Counted from the stretch's first letter, positions 35,288 through 45,573 are shown. The stretch: 64,000 bases of DNA from Rhizobacter sp. AJA081-3 (GCF_017795745.1 NZ_CP059067.1:4960001-5024000); one strand, 5' to 3'. Program-made: numbers and translations. Notes: a model not told the origin generated them from the sequence alone.

Positions 35288-37948
35288 ATGAGCATCCGCC
35301 ACCTCGACCACCTCTTCGACCCCGCCTCGGTGGCGGTGATCGGCGCCTCGCAGCGCGCCGGCAGCGTCGGCGCAACCGTCTGGCGCAACCTGCACGGCAA
35401 CGGCTTCAAGGGGCGCAGCTTCGCCGTCAACCCGCGCCACCGCAGCTTCGACGGCGTGCCGGTCTATGCCCGAGTGGCCGATCTGCCCGAGGTGCCCGAG
35501 CTGGCCATCGTCTGCACGCCGGCCGCCGCCGTACCGGGGTTGATCGCCGAACTGGGCGCCGCCGGCACCCGCGCGGCCGTGGTCCTCACCGCCGGCCTGT
35601 CTGCCGCGCAGCGCCAGGCGATGCTCGACGCGGCACGGCCGCATCTGCTGCGCATCCTCGGGCCCAACTGCATCGGCATGCTGGTGCCTCACCTGGGCCT
35701 GAACGCGAGCTTCGCGCACATCGACGCGCTGCCGGGCGAGCTGGCCTTCGTCACGCAGTCGGGCGCGCTGATGACGGCGATGCTCGACTGGGCCCGCTCG
35801 CGCCGCATCGGCTTCAGCCACCTGGTCTCGCTGGGCGAACATGCCGACGTCGACTTCGGCGACATGCTCGATTTCCTCGGCAGCGACGCGAAGACGCGCG
35901 CCATCCTGCTCTACATCGAATCGGTCGAGGCGCCGCGCAAGTTCATGTCGGCGGCGCGTGCGGCGGCGCGCAACAAGCCGGTCATCGTCATCAAGTCGGG
36001 GCGTTCGACGCAGGGCCAGCGCGCAGCGGCCTCGCACACCGGGGCGCTGGCCGGCTCCGACATCGTCTACGACGCCGCCATCGCCCGCGCCGGCATGCTG
36101 CGCGTGGACACGATGCAGCAGCTCTTCCTGGCCGCCGAGACGCTGACGCGCTTCCGCGCCAACCGCGGCGAGCAGCTGGCGGTCCTCACCAACGGCGGTG
36201 GCGCCGGTGTGATGGCGGCCGATTGCGCCGCGCATGTCGGCGTGGAACTCACCGACCTGCACGCCGACACGATCGCACGGCTCGACGCGCAGATGCCCGC
36301 CAACTGGTCGCACGGCAACCCGGTGGACATCATCGGCGACGCGCCGGCCGAGCGCTACGTGCAGGCGCTGGAGGCGCTGAACGCCGACCCCGGCGCCGGC
36401 GCGGTGCTGTTCATCCATGCGCCCACGGCGATCGTGCCGAGCGCCGACATCGCCCGCGCGCTGGTGCCGCTGGCCAGCCAGTCGCCGCCGCGCGTGCTCG
36501 GCTGCTGGCTGGGTGGCGATTCGGTGGCGCAGGCGCGCGAGATCTTCCGCGAGGCCGGCATTGCCGGCTACGAGACGCCCGAGGAGGCGGTGCGTGCGTT
36601 CGCGATGCTCACCACCTACCGGCGCAACCAGGCGCAGCTGATCGAGGCGGCGCCGGCGCGACCCTTCCAAGCCGCCGAGCCTGATCTGCCGGCGGTGCGT
36701 GCGATGGTGCAGCAGGTGCTGGGCAGCGGCCGCGAGATGCTCACCGAGCCGGAGGCCAAGGCGGTGCTCGCTGCCTACGGCATCCCGGTGGTGGCCACGC
36801 AGCGTGTCGGGCTCGATCCTGCCGAGACCGTGAGCGCGGCGCGCGCGATGGGCTTTCCGGTGGCGATCAAGATCCTCAGTGCCGACATCTCGCACAAGTC
36901 CGATGTCGGCGGAGTGGCCCTCGGACTGGACAGCGAGGAGCAGGTGCGCGCCGCCACCGCCGAGATGCTGGAGCGCGTACGCGCCCAGCGACCGCAGGCG
37001 AAGCTCGACGGCTTCACCGTGCAGTCGATGGTGCAGCGTGCCGGCGCGCAGGAACTGATCGTCGGCGCCAGCATCGACCGCGTCTTTGGCCCGGTGATCC
37101 TGTTCGGCCAGGGCGGCACGGCGGTCGAGGTGCTGGCCGATCGCGCTATCGCGCTGCCGCCCTTGAACGAGCCGCTGGCGCGCGCCCTGGTGGCGCGCAC
37201 GCGGGTGGCCAGGCTGCTGCGCGGCTTTCGCGACACGCCGCCGGCCGACGAGGCGAGCGTGCACGCCGTGCTGATCGCGGTATCGCAGTTGCTCGCCGAC
37301 GTGCCGCAGATCGCCGAGCTCGACATCAACCCGCTGATCGTCGATGCGAAAGGCGCGATCGCTCTCGATGCGCGCATCCGGCTGAGTGTCACCGCGCCGG
37401 CCGGCGCCTTGAACTTCGCCATCCGGCCCTACCCGGCGCACCTGACGCAACGCCTCGAATGGCACGGCCGCCAGCTCACGCTGCGGGCCATCCGCCCGGA
37501 GGACGAGGCGCAGCACCTCGATTTCCTCAGCCACCTCGACCCCGAGGACGTGCGCATGCGCGTCTTCTACAGCCGGCGCAGCATCGAGCGCACCGAACTC
37601 GCGCGCCTGACTCAGATCGACTACGCGCGCGAGATGGCCTTCGTCGCCACCGCGCCCGGGCCGGACGGCGCCGAGCAGACGCTGGGCGTGGTGCGTGCCG
37701 TGGCCGACCCCGACAACATCGAAGCCGAGTTCGGCATCATCGTGCGCAGCGAGCTCAAGGGCGAAGGCCTGGGCGAGCTGCTGCTGCAACGCATGGTCGT
37801 GTACCTTCGCGAGCACGGCACGAGGCGCCTCGTGGCCACCGTGCTCGCAGAGAACACGCGCATGCTCCAACTGGCGCGAGAGCTCGGCTTCGTCGAGTCG
37901 CCCAGTCGCCAGGAGCCGGGGACTCGCTGGGTCGAGCTCGCGCTCTGA
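35288..37948 (+). CDS. Acetyl-CoA synthetase-like/GNAT fusion, Pat (YfiQ/PatZ) protein acetyltransferase
   Basis: 886 residues with the Pat domain order: a CoA-binding domain (ASVAVIGASQRAGSVG, residues about 12-27), two succinyl-CoA-ligase-like domains (LGPNCIGML, the conserved SHTGALAGSD), an ATP-grasp domain (LTEPEAKAVLAAYGIPVV, KSDVGGVALGL, FGQGGTAVEVLADRAIALPPLN) and a C-terminal GNAT domain from about residue 725 (FGIIVRSELKGEGLGELLLQRMV). In Salmonella and E. coli this protein acetylates lysines in central metabolic enzymes such as acetyl-CoA synthetase. The start ATG 35288 precedes the CoA-binding domain; a long upstream extension in the same frame is antisense to glgC. Confidence 0.92.
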   Translation: MSIRHLDHLFDPASVAVIGASQRAGSVGATVWRNLHGNGFKGRSFAVNPRHRSFDGVPVYARVADLPEVPELAIVCTPAAAVPGLIAELGAAGTRAAVVLTAGLSAAQRQAMLDAARPHLLRILGPNCIGMLVPHLGLNASFAHIDALPGELAFVTQSGALMTAMLDWARSRRIGFSHLVSLGEHADVDFGDMLDFLGSDAKTRAILLYIESVEAPRKFMSAARAAARNKPVIVIKSGRSTQGQRAAASHTGALAGSDIVYDAAIARAGMLRVDTMQQLFLAAETLTRFRANRGEQLAVLTNGGGAGVMAADCAAHVGVELTDLHADTIARLDAQMPANWSHGNPVDIIGDAPAERYVQALEALNADPGAGAVLFIHAPTAIVPSADIARALVPLASQSPPRVLGCWLGGDSVAQAREIFREAGIAGYETPEEAVRAFAMLTTYRRNQAQLIEAAPARPFQAAEPDLPAVRAMVQQVLGSGREMLTEPEAKAVLAAYGIPVVATQRVGLDPAETVSAARAMGFPVAIKILSADISHKSDVGGVALGLDSEEQVRAATAEMLERVRAQRPQAKLDGFTVQSMVQRAGAQELIVGASIDRVFGPVILFGQGGTAVEVLADRAIALPPLNEPLARALVARTRVARLLRGFRDTPPADEASVHAVLIAVSQLLADVPQIAELDINPLIVDAKGAIALDARIRLSVTAPAGALNFAIRPYPAHLTQRLEWHGRQLTLRAIRPEDEAQHLDFLSHLDPEDVRMRVFYSRRSIERTELARLTQIDYAREMAFVATAPGPDGAEQTLGVVRAVADPDNIEAEFGIIVRSELKGEGLGELLLQRMVVYLREHGTRRLVATVLAENTRMLQLARELGFVESPSRQEPGTRWVELAL

Positions 37949-38530
37949 TCAACGCACGCGCAGCTCGCGGTGCAGCCAAGCGCGCGCCACCGCCCAGTCG
38001 CGCTTGAGCGTGGCCAGCGAGATACCGAGCAGCTCGGCGGCCTCCTCGTTCTCGAGACCGCCGAAAAACCGCAGCTCCACCACCTTGGCGGCGCGTGCAT
38101 CCACCGCCTCGAAGGCGAGCAGGGCCTCGTGCACGTCGACGAGGTCGCGGCCCGGCGTGCCCGTCCAGCGCTCCAGCGTGCCCAGCGTGAGCGGCACCAG
38201 CTCGGCATCGCGCTTCTCGGCGCGGCGCGCGAGCGCGTGGTTGACGAGAATGCGCCGCATCATCGTCGAGGCCACGGCGAGGAAGTGGCTGCGGTTCTTC
38301 CAGCGCGTGCGCGATTGCTCGGCGAGGCGGAACCAGGCCTCATGTGCCAGCGCGGTGGGGGTCAGTGTGTGCCCGGCTTCCTCGCGCCGCAACTGGGCGC
38401 GCGCCGCGCGGCGCAGTTCGCCGTAGAGCAGTTCGAACAGCCGGTGCGCGACCTGTGGGTCGCCGGAATCCACGTGTGCGAGCCACTGTGTCACGTCGGC
38501 TTCGTGGAGAATTTCCGCGTCGACGCTCAT
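37949..38530 (-). CDS. ECF sigma factor of the kinase-associated class
   Basis: 193 residues, an ECF-type RNA polymerase sigma factor. Region 2 is visible around DPQVAHRLFELLYGELRRAARAQLRRE and TLTPTALAHEAWFRLAEQ; region 4 is at LRFFGGLENEEAAELLGISLATLKRDWAVARAWLHREL. The TALAHEAWFRL motif and length are typical of the class often found beside Ser/Thr kinases (TIGR02999-like). It is divergent from such a kinase with 54 bp between them. No anti-sigma factor is visible; control through phosphorylation is an inference from class context. Confidence 0.9.
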   Translation of the reverse strand: MSVDAEILHEADVTQWLAHVDSGDPQVAHRLFELLYGELRRAARAQLRREEAGHTLTPTALAHEAWFRLAEQSRTRWKNRSHFLAVASTMMRRILVNHALARRAEKRDAELVPLTLGTLERWTGTPGRDLVDVHEALLAFEAVDARAAKVVELRFFGGLENEEAAELLGISLATLKRDWAVARAWLHRELRVR

Positions 38531-38584
38531 CTGAGGTGGTGGCTGGCCATGTGCCGATTGTGCCGCCGCCCCTAGCATCGGCGC

Positions 38585-41242
38585 ATGCGCCAGACCGCGT
38601 CTTCCGCCGCCGATTGGGACAAAGTGCGCGCCTTGTTCGACGCCGCGCTCGCGCTCGAGGAAGGCGAGCGCGAGGCGCTGCTCGCCGACCCGTCGCACGA
38701 GGCGGCAGTGCGAGCCGAGGTGCTCTCGCTGCTGGCCCATGCGGCCCGGGATGGGGATGACTTCCTGGTGCGGCCGGGGCTGGCCGATGCGTCGCACCTG
38801 CCGGACAGCCGCGTCGGCCAGCGCTGCGGCGCGTGGTGCATCACCGCGCCCATCGGCAGTGGCGGCATGGGCGAGGTGTGGCTGGCCGAGCGCGCCGACG
38901 GCGCCTTCAGCGGTCAGGCCGCCATCAAGGTGCTCAAGCGCGGCATGGACTCCGACGCGGTGCTGTCGCGGTTCGCGCTCGAGCAGCAGTCGCTCGCGCG
39001 ACTGAACCATCCGCACATCGCCCACCTGCTCGATGCCGGCCGCACGGCCGACGGCCTGCCCTACTTCGTCATGGAACACGTGGCCGGGCGACCGATCGAC
39101 CAGGCCTGCGAGGGCCTGCCGGTAGCGCAGCGCCTGGCGCTGTTCCTGCAGCTGGCCGAGGCGGTGGCCCACGCGCACCGCAACCTGCTGCTGCACCGTG
39201 ACCTCAAGCCCGGCAACGTGCTGGTCACCGCGCAGGGGCAGGTCAGGCTGCTGGATTTCGGCATCGCCAAGGCGATCGATCCTTCGGGTGGCGCTGACGC
39301 CGAGCACACGCATGCCGGGCCGCGCCCCTTCACGCCGCAGTTCGCCAGCCCCGAGCAGGTGCGCGGCGAGGCGGTCGGCACGGCCACCGACATCTATAGC
39401 CTGGGCGTGCTGCTGTACGTCATGCTCACCGGCAGCCGACCCTATGGCCGCGGCTCGAGCACGCCGATGGAAGCGGCGCGCAGCGTGCTCGAGGAAGAGC
39501 CGACGCGGCCCAGTGCGCTGCCGCCACCGGGCTCCGACGCCGATGCAGCCTTGCTGGCGAGCCGCAGGTGCCTGCAGGGCGATCTCGACACCATCCTGCT
39601 CAAGGCGCTGGACAAACGCATCGAGGCGCGCTACTCCAGCGTCGAGGCGATGGCCGGCGACGTGCGTGCGCATCTGGCCGGCCGGCCGGTGAACGCGCGT
39701 GCCCCGCGCTTGGGCTACCTGTTCGGCAAGTTCGTGAAGCGCAACCGTTGGGCCGTCGGCGCCGCGGCGCTGGGTGCGCTGGCGCTGGTCGGCGGCCTCG
39801 CCTCGACGCTGTGGCAGATGCGCCAGGCCGAGGCAGCCCGCCTGAGCGCCGAGCAGCGCTTCGCCGACGTGCGCCGGCTCGCCAATCGGCTGGTGTTCCA
39901 GTACCACGACCAGATCGCCAGCCTGCCGGGCTCGACCCGGGTGCGTGCCGAGCTGCTGGGCGACGCGCAGGGCTACCTCGACGAACTGAACCGCCACGTC
40001 GGCAACGACGGCACGCTGGCCAGAGAGCTCGCCGAGACCTACTTCCGTCTCGCCGTGCTGCAGGGCGAGGCCTTCTCGCCCAGCCTGGAGCGACTCGATG
40101 CCGCGCAGGCCAACCTCGACAAGGCGATCGCGCTGCTGCCGCGCTACATCGATGCGGCAGGCGTCGAGGTGGCTGCGCTCGCCACTGCGGCCGACATGTG
40201 GATGGCGCAGTCCTCGCAGCGGTGGCGGCGCGCCCATCTGGGGCTGGGCCGCCGGGCTCTCGAGCAGGCGCGGGCGCTGGCCGAGCGGGCTCGCCGGCAA
40301 GCACCGGACGACCCCAAGGTGCTCTCGCTGCTGGGCACGCTGGAAGGTCGGCTGGGCCTGCTGATCGGCGGCAGCGCGGCCAGCGCCAGCCTGGGCCGCA
40401 CCGCCGAGGCGGTGTCCCACCTGGAGGCTTCGCTCGCCCACATGCAGGTGCTGGAGCGCCTTGACCCGGCCAACGCGGAGTGGGTGCACGAGCTCGCCTG
40501 GGCCTGCTACATCGGCGCCTATGCCGCCAACCTGCGCGGAGACGACGCGCTGGCGGTGTCGCTGGCCGAGCGGGCCGTGGCCCTGCGCGACCGCGCCGCG
40601 CGCATGTTGCCGGACAACGCCCATCTGCGCCACCAGACGGCCATTGCGCGGCTGGTGCTCGCGGTCTCGCTCGCACATGCAGGACGTCACGAACGTGCGT
40701 TGCCGCTGATGGACGAGGCGCAGGCCATCGTGCGCGCCAGCGTGGCCGCCGACGCCTCGAACCAGGCGGCGCAGCGCGACCTGCGCGTCAGCGGCTTCGC
40801 CCGCGGCCGGATCCTGGTGCTGGCCGGCCGCCACGACGAGGCGCGTGGGGTGCTGGCCGAGGCGCTGGCCGCCGTGCCCGCGAAGACACTGGCCGAGGAC
40901 TTCTACCTCGCCCGCGCACGCGCCGACGGCCTGGTCTGGGCGGCGCGGGCCTGGCTCGATGGCGATGCGGCGCGTGCGCTGGCCCTGGCCGACGAAGCGA
41001 TCGAGGTCGTGCAGGCGGCAGCGCCCGGCGACGGCAATGCGAGCCGGCTGTGGACGCTCGCCCAGGCCCAAGGCGAACGCGCGGCGGCCTTGGCGCGCCT
41101 GGGCCGCCGCGAGCAGGCCAGCGTGGCGGCCACGTTGGCCCTGGCGACGTGGCAGCAAGGCTCCCCGGAGGGCCGCACGCCGGGCCTGTTCGACCTCTGG
41201 GTCGCGCGTGACCGCGAACTCGCCCACCCTGACAGACCCTGA
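38585..41242 (+). CDS. Membrane Ser/Thr protein kinase with TPR-like C-terminal domain
   Basis: 885 residues. An N-terminal helical region (about 1-75) precedes a Hanks-type kinase domain: glycine loop IGSGGMGEVWLAE (90-102), Lys115 in AAIKVLK, catalytic HRD (204-206, HRDLKPGN) and DFG (224-226). A transmembrane helix follows at about 389-410 (WAVGAAALGALALVGGLASTLW). The 470-residue outer part is alanine-rich with repeated helical pairs such as TPR repeats. All catalytic residues are present, so it should be active. It probably signals to the divergent ECF sigma factor. The long reverse-strand frame over it is a GC artefact. Confidence 0.92.
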   Translation: MRQTASSAADWDKVRALFDAALALEEGEREALLADPSHEAAVRAEVLSLLAHAARDGDDFLVRPGLADASHLPDSRVGQRCGAWCITAPIGSGGMGEVWLAERADGAFSGQAAIKVLKRGMDSDAVLSRFALEQQSLARLNHPHIAHLLDAGRTADGLPYFVMEHVAGRPIDQACEGLPVAQRLALFLQLAEAVAHAHRNLLLHRDLKPGNVLVTAQGQVRLLDFGIAKAIDPSGGADAEHTHAGPRPFTPQFASPEQVRGEAVGTATDIYSLGVLLYVMLTGSRPYGRGSSTPMEAARSVLEEEPTRPSALPPPGSDADAALLASRRCLQGDLDTILLKALDKRIEARYSSVEAMAGDVRAHLAGRPVNARAPRLGYLFGKFVKRNRWAVGAAALGALALVGGLASTLWQMRQAEAARLSAEQRFADVRRLANRLVFQYHDQIASLPGSTRVRAELLGDAQGYLDELNRHVGNDGTLARELAETYFRLAVLQGEAFSPSLERLDAAQANLDKAIALLPRYIDAAGVEVAALATAADMWMAQSSQRWRRAHLGLGRRALEQARALAERARRQAPDDPKVLSLLGTLEGRLGLLIGGSAASASLGRTAEAVSHLEASLAHMQVLERLDPANAEWVHELAWACYIGAYAANLRGDDALAVSLAERAVALRDRAARMLPDNAHLRHQTAIARLVLAVSLAHAGRHERALPLMDEAQAIVRASVAADASNQAAQRDLRVSGFARGRILVLAGRHDEARGVLAEALAAVPAKTLAEDFYLARARADGLVWAARAWLDGDAARALALADEAIEVVQAAAPGDGNASRLWTLAQAQGERAAALARLGRREQASVAATLALATWQQGSPEGRTPGLFDLWVARDRELAHPDRP

Positions 41243-41354
41243 GCCGACTGCGCAGCGCCAATGAGCCGTCGGCGCCGGATTTCCTGCGTAACCCGACAAG
41301 CCGATCCGCCTGAGGCGCCGGCGACCTCGAACGTTCAACGCAAGGACCCCGACC

Positions 41355-42755
41355 ATGAGAGCCCTGACCCCTGCCTCCCTGACCGCCCTGTTCGCCGCCG
41401 TCGTGCTGTCCGGCTGTGGTGGCGGCAACGATGCCCCGGCACCCGCCGCCGGGCCGTCCCCCGCACCGGCCCCCGCACCGGCCCCCGCGCCCGCCCCCGC
41501 CGGCAGCTGCGGCACGATGCGCGTGCTGGGTGCGACCGAGCTGGCCGCATTCGACGGCAGCTACGTGGTGAAGGTCTTCGACGGCAGTAGCATGACGCCT
41601 GCCGAACTTGGCGGGGCCACGCTGGCGTTGGCCGGCAGCACGCTGACCTACACGCCCGACAGCGGGCTGGCCGGATCGAGCGCCGCCACGGCAACGGTGA
41701 CCGCAGTGTGCGAGAACACCAACTCGTCCGGCGCGCCGATTGGCGTCGTCGCAGTGATCGACACGCAGCGCCATGTCGACTTCTTCGCGCCGGCGTTCAA
41801 TGGTCTGTACGTCTCCGGCAGCGATCTCGGCAGCGATCCCGCCGCCGGCCGCTACCTGCAGGGCACGCTGGCGAAGAACACCACGGCACCCGCGCCTGCA
41901 CCCGCGCCTGCACCGTCGGGCAGCTACCTCGGCTTCGCCGCCAGCGCTCCCGCCACGGGTGGCGGCAACGCCACCGCAAGCGCCGGCGCCTGGCTGGCCG
42001 GTACCTACTACGGCCGATCGTCGGCCAACTCCACCTGCACGCTGCAGATCGACGCGGCCGGCCAGTTCGTCGGCTCGATGAACGGCAGCACACAGACAGG
42101 CGTGCTCGACGGCGAAGGCAACGACCGCGCCGTGAGCGTGCCCACGGCCGGTTTCGCCTTCGGCGTGACCGCCACCTCGACCGGCCAGGGCGTGAGCACC
42201 GGCGGCGTGGGCGGGCGGCTGACCAACTTCCAGCTCGGCGGCGTGCTGGACTTCTGCGCCGTGATGTTCAGGTCGGACACGCCGATGACCATCGCACCGG
42301 CGACCTCGGCGCCGATGGTGCTGAAGAACAGCGGCCTGCTCGCGTCGGAACTGCCGGCAGCCGTCATCGGCACGCGCCAGGGTTACGCGGTCGGCACCCT
42401 GTTCTCTCCGCGCAGCGCGCCGGTGGCTTGCACGCTGAACGTGGCGGCCGACGGCAGCGTCACGCTGACCACCGGCGACCGCAACTTCAGCGCCCAGGTC
42501 GACGGCGGCTCCGGCAGTGCCGCCGATGCCAGTCTGTCGGGCCGCATCTCGGGCTACCAGAGCCTGACCGCCGCGAACGGCCTGTTCTACCGCGTCAATG
42601 CGCTGTCGCTCAGCGGCGCGAGCGACGTGACCGAGATCCTCATCGAGCTCGCGCACACGTCGGCGGGCAGCCAGGTCAGCTACGCCTCGGCACAGGTGCG
42701 GCCGGCTGCCGGCGGCGTCGGCAGCGTGTCCGACGCCTGCTATTTCCCGAACTGA
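41355..42755 (+). CDS. Secreted lipoprotein of unknown function with Pro-Ala repeats
   Basis: 466 residues. Signal peptide with lipobox VVLSGCGGG, so likely an outer-membrane lipoprotein. Two Pro-Ala runs (residues about 28-48 and 177-188) separate three regions: a Cys-containing beta-rich part and two similar beta-rich parts that each begin with strands around LAGTYYGRSSANSTCTLQI and VGTLFSPRSAPVACTLNV; these look like an internal duplication. I recognise no family. It lies 112 bp downstream of the kinase and may be part of that locus. Confidence 0.75.
   Translation: MRALTPASLTALFAAVVLSGCGGGNDAPAPAAGPSPAPAPAPAPAPAPAGSCGTMRVLGATELAAFDGSYVVKVFDGSSMTPAELGGATLALAGSTLTYTPDSGLAGSSAATATVTAVCENTNSSGAPIGVVAVIDTQRHVDFFAPAFNGLYVSGSDLGSDPAAGRYLQGTLAKNTTAPAPAPAPAPSGSYLGFAASAPATGGGNATASAGAWLAGTYYGRSSANSTCTLQIDAAGQFVGSMNGSTQTGVLDGEGNDRAVSVPTAGFAFGVTATSTGQGVSTGGVGGRLTNFQLGGVLDFCAVMFRSDTPMTIAPATSAPMVLKNSGLLASELPAAVIGTRQGYAVGTLFSPRSAPVACTLNVAADGSVTLTTGDRNFSAQVDGGSGSAADASLSGRISGYQSLTAANGLFYRVNALSLSGASDVTEILIELAHTSAGSQVSYASAQVRPAAGGVGSVSDACYFPN
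41456..41501 (+). repeat. 12-bp tandem repeat encoding Pro-Ala
   Basis: A low-complexity tract built from a CCGCACCGGCCC-like 12-bp unit, degenerating into CCGCGCCCGCCC. It encodes a Pro-Ala hinge after the lipobox of the lipoprotein gene. A second tract of two GCACCCGCGCCT units lies at 41886-41914 in the same gene. Such tracts can change length by slippage. Confidence 0.7.
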
Positions 42756-42771
42756 GCCACGCGGGCTGCGC

Positions 42772-43884
<1,113 letters not shown>

Positions 43885-43931
43885 GGCGGACGGCTCCTCG
43901 TGATGTTCTGGTGGGCGGGATGCGCGGGCCG

Positions 43932-43964
43932 AAAAAAAACCGCCGGGCGGGTGCCCGGCGGTTT
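43932..43964 (-). terminator. Intrinsic terminator in the aroG leader (candidate attenuator)
   Basis: Arms AAACCGCCGGGC (43937-43948) and GCCCGGCGGTTT (43953-43964) pair perfectly over 12 bp around a GGGT loop, followed on the minus strand by eight consecutive T (the A-run 43932-43939). It lies between the leader peptide stop and the aroG ribosome site. The 11-mer CCGCCGGGCGG of one arm recurs at 44011-44021 inside the leader ORF, giving a competing pairing partner for the other arm. Confidence 0.85.
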
Positions 43965-43990
43965 CGGATTCGGTGCGCTGTCGTTGTCGG

Positions 43991-44068
43991 CTAAGCGCTT
44001 GCCTCTCCATCCGCCGGGCGGTGCGAGAACCAAAAGTACGCAAAAAAGAAGGACTTCTGCGAGCGCAT
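43991..44068 (-). CDS. aroG leader peptide, aromatic-rich
   Basis: A 25-codon ORF that starts at ATG 44068 and ends at TAG 43991-43993. Residues 6-15 read SFFFAYFWFS: five Phe, one Tyr and one Trp in eight successive positions (44027-44050). This composition is what a ribosome-mediated attenuator of DAHP synthase would need to sense aromatic amino acids. The leader sits 30 bp downstream of the tldD stop and 107 bp upstream of aroG. The ribosome site is weak, and I cannot place the promoter firmly; a TAGAGT at about 44081-44086 could be a -10. Confidence 0.8.
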   Translation of the reverse strand: MRSQKSFFFAYFWFSHRPADGEASA

Positions 44069-44097
44069 GGGCCGAACTCTAGCACGCCGCGCTGGCG

Positions 44098-45573
44098 TCA
44101 GGCCGTGCCGCCCACGGTGAGGCGATCGATACGCAAGGTCGGCTGGCCCACGCCCACGGGCACGCTCTGCCCGTCCTTGCCGCACACGCCCACGCCGGTG
44201 TCGAGTTTCATGTCGTTGCCGATGGCGCTCACGCGCGTCAGCGCATCCGGGCCGTTGCCGATGATGGTGGCGCCCTTCACCGGGTACTGGATCTTGCCGT
44301 TCTCGACCCAGAAGGCCTCGCTCGCCGAGAAGACGAACTTGCCGCTGGTGATGTCGACCTGGCCGCCACCGAAGTTGGTGGCGTACAGGCCGCGCTTCAG
44401 GCCCGCGATGATCTCTTCCTTGGTCTTGTCGCCGCCGAGCATGTAGGTGTTGGTCATGCGCGGCATCGGCACGGCGGCGTAGCTCTCGCGCCGGCCGTTG
44501 CCCGTGGGCTTGACCTTCATGAGGCGCGCATTCAGCGAGTCCTGGATGTAGCCCTTGAGGATGCCGTCCTCGATCAGCACGTTGCGCTGCGAGGCATGGC
44601 CCTCGTCGTCGATGTTCAGCGAGCCGCGGCGGTCGGGGATGGTGCCGTCGTCGAGCACGGTCACACCCTTGGCGGCCACGCGCTGGCCGATGCGCCCGGA
44701 GAACGCGCTCGAACCCTTGCGGTTGAAGTCGCCCTCCAGCCCGTGGCCGATCGCCTCGTGCAGCAGCACGCCGGGCCAGCCCGGGCCGAGCACCACGCTC
44801 ATCTCGCCGGCCTTGGCCGGGCGCGATTCGAGGTTGGTCAGCGCCGCCGTCACCGCCTGGTCGACGTAGCTCTCGATCATGGCGTCGTGGAAGTAGCCGA
44901 AGCCGAAGCGCCCGCCGCCGCCGCCGGAGCCGACCTCGCGGCGCACCTGGCCATCGACCGTCTGCTCGGCGATTACCGTCACCGACAGGCGCACCAGCGG
45001 CCGCACGTCGGCGGCCAGCGTGCCGTCGGCGCGCGCCACCAGCACCACGTCGTACTCGCCGGCCAGGCCGGCCATCACCTGCACGATGCGCGGGTCCTTG
45101 GCGCGTGCCAGCTTCTCGACGCGCTCGAGCAGCGCCACCTTCTGCGTGCTGTCCAGCGTGGCGATCGGGTCCATCGGCGCGTAGAGGATGCGGCTGGGCG
45201 CGATCTTCGTCGGCGTGTCGATCTTGATGCGCCGGCTCTGGCCGGCCGCGGCGATGGTGCGCACCGTGGCCGCGGCGTCGAGCAGCGCGGCCTCGGAGAT
45301 GTCGTCGGAGTAGGCGAAGGCGGTCTTCTCGCCGGCCACCGCGCGCACCCCCACGCCCTGGTCGATGCCGAAGCTGCCGCTCTTGACGATGCCCTCTTCC
45401 AGGCTCCAGCCCTCGCTGCGCGTGTACTGGAAGTACAGGTCCGCGTCGTCGATCCGGTGTGTGGCGATGGTGGCCAGCGCCTTGCCCAGCGTCGCCTCGG
45501 TCAGGCCGAAGGGCTCGAGCAGCAGCGAGCGTGCAATGGCCAGGCGTTCGATCGTGGGTTCACGGGAGATCAT
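44098..45573 (-). CDS. tldD: Metalloprotease TldD
   Basis: 491 residues. TldD with TldE (PmbA) forms a peptidase that processes small peptides and modified natural products. The zinc-site motif is in LLHEAIGHGLEGDFNRKG (HExxxH). Other family parts are FAYSDDISEAALLDAA, GGGGGRFGFGYFHD, MPRMTNTYMLGGD and KGATIIGNGPDALTRVSAIGND. Length matches E. coli TldD (481). The TldE partner is not in the window. The leader and aroG follow on the same strand, so read-through into the attenuator is possible. Confidence 0.95.
   Translation of the reverse strand: MISREPTIERLAIARSLLLEPFGLTEATLGKALATIATHRIDDADLYFQYTRSEGWSLEEGIVKSGSFGIDQGVGVRAVAGEKTAFAYSDDISEAALLDAAATVRTIAAAGQSRRIKIDTPTKIAPSRILYAPMDPIATLDSTQKVALLERVEKLARAKDPRIVQVMAGLAGEYDVVLVARADGTLAADVRPLVRLSVTVIAEQTVDGQVRREVGSGGGGGRFGFGYFHDAMIESYVDQAVTAALTNLESRPAKAGEMSVVLGPGWPGVLLHEAIGHGLEGDFNRKGSSAFSGRIGQRVAAKGVTVLDDGTIPDRRGSLNIDDEGHASQRNVLIEDGILKGYIQDSLNARLMKVKPTGNGRRESYAAVPMPRMTNTYMLGGDKTKEEIIAGLKRGLYATNFGGGQVDITSGKFVFSASEAFWVENGKIQYPVKGATIIGNGPDALTRVSAIGNDMKLDTGVGVCGKDGQSVPVGVGQPTLRIDRLTVGGTA

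Noticed and set aside
37949-41515. A 1188-codon open frame on the minus strand across the kinase gene
   Set aside because: Only the first 193 residues of the sigma factor within this frame are protein-like. The rest is antisense to the intact kinase, with the Arg/Gln/Ala-rich composition of high-GC shadow frames.
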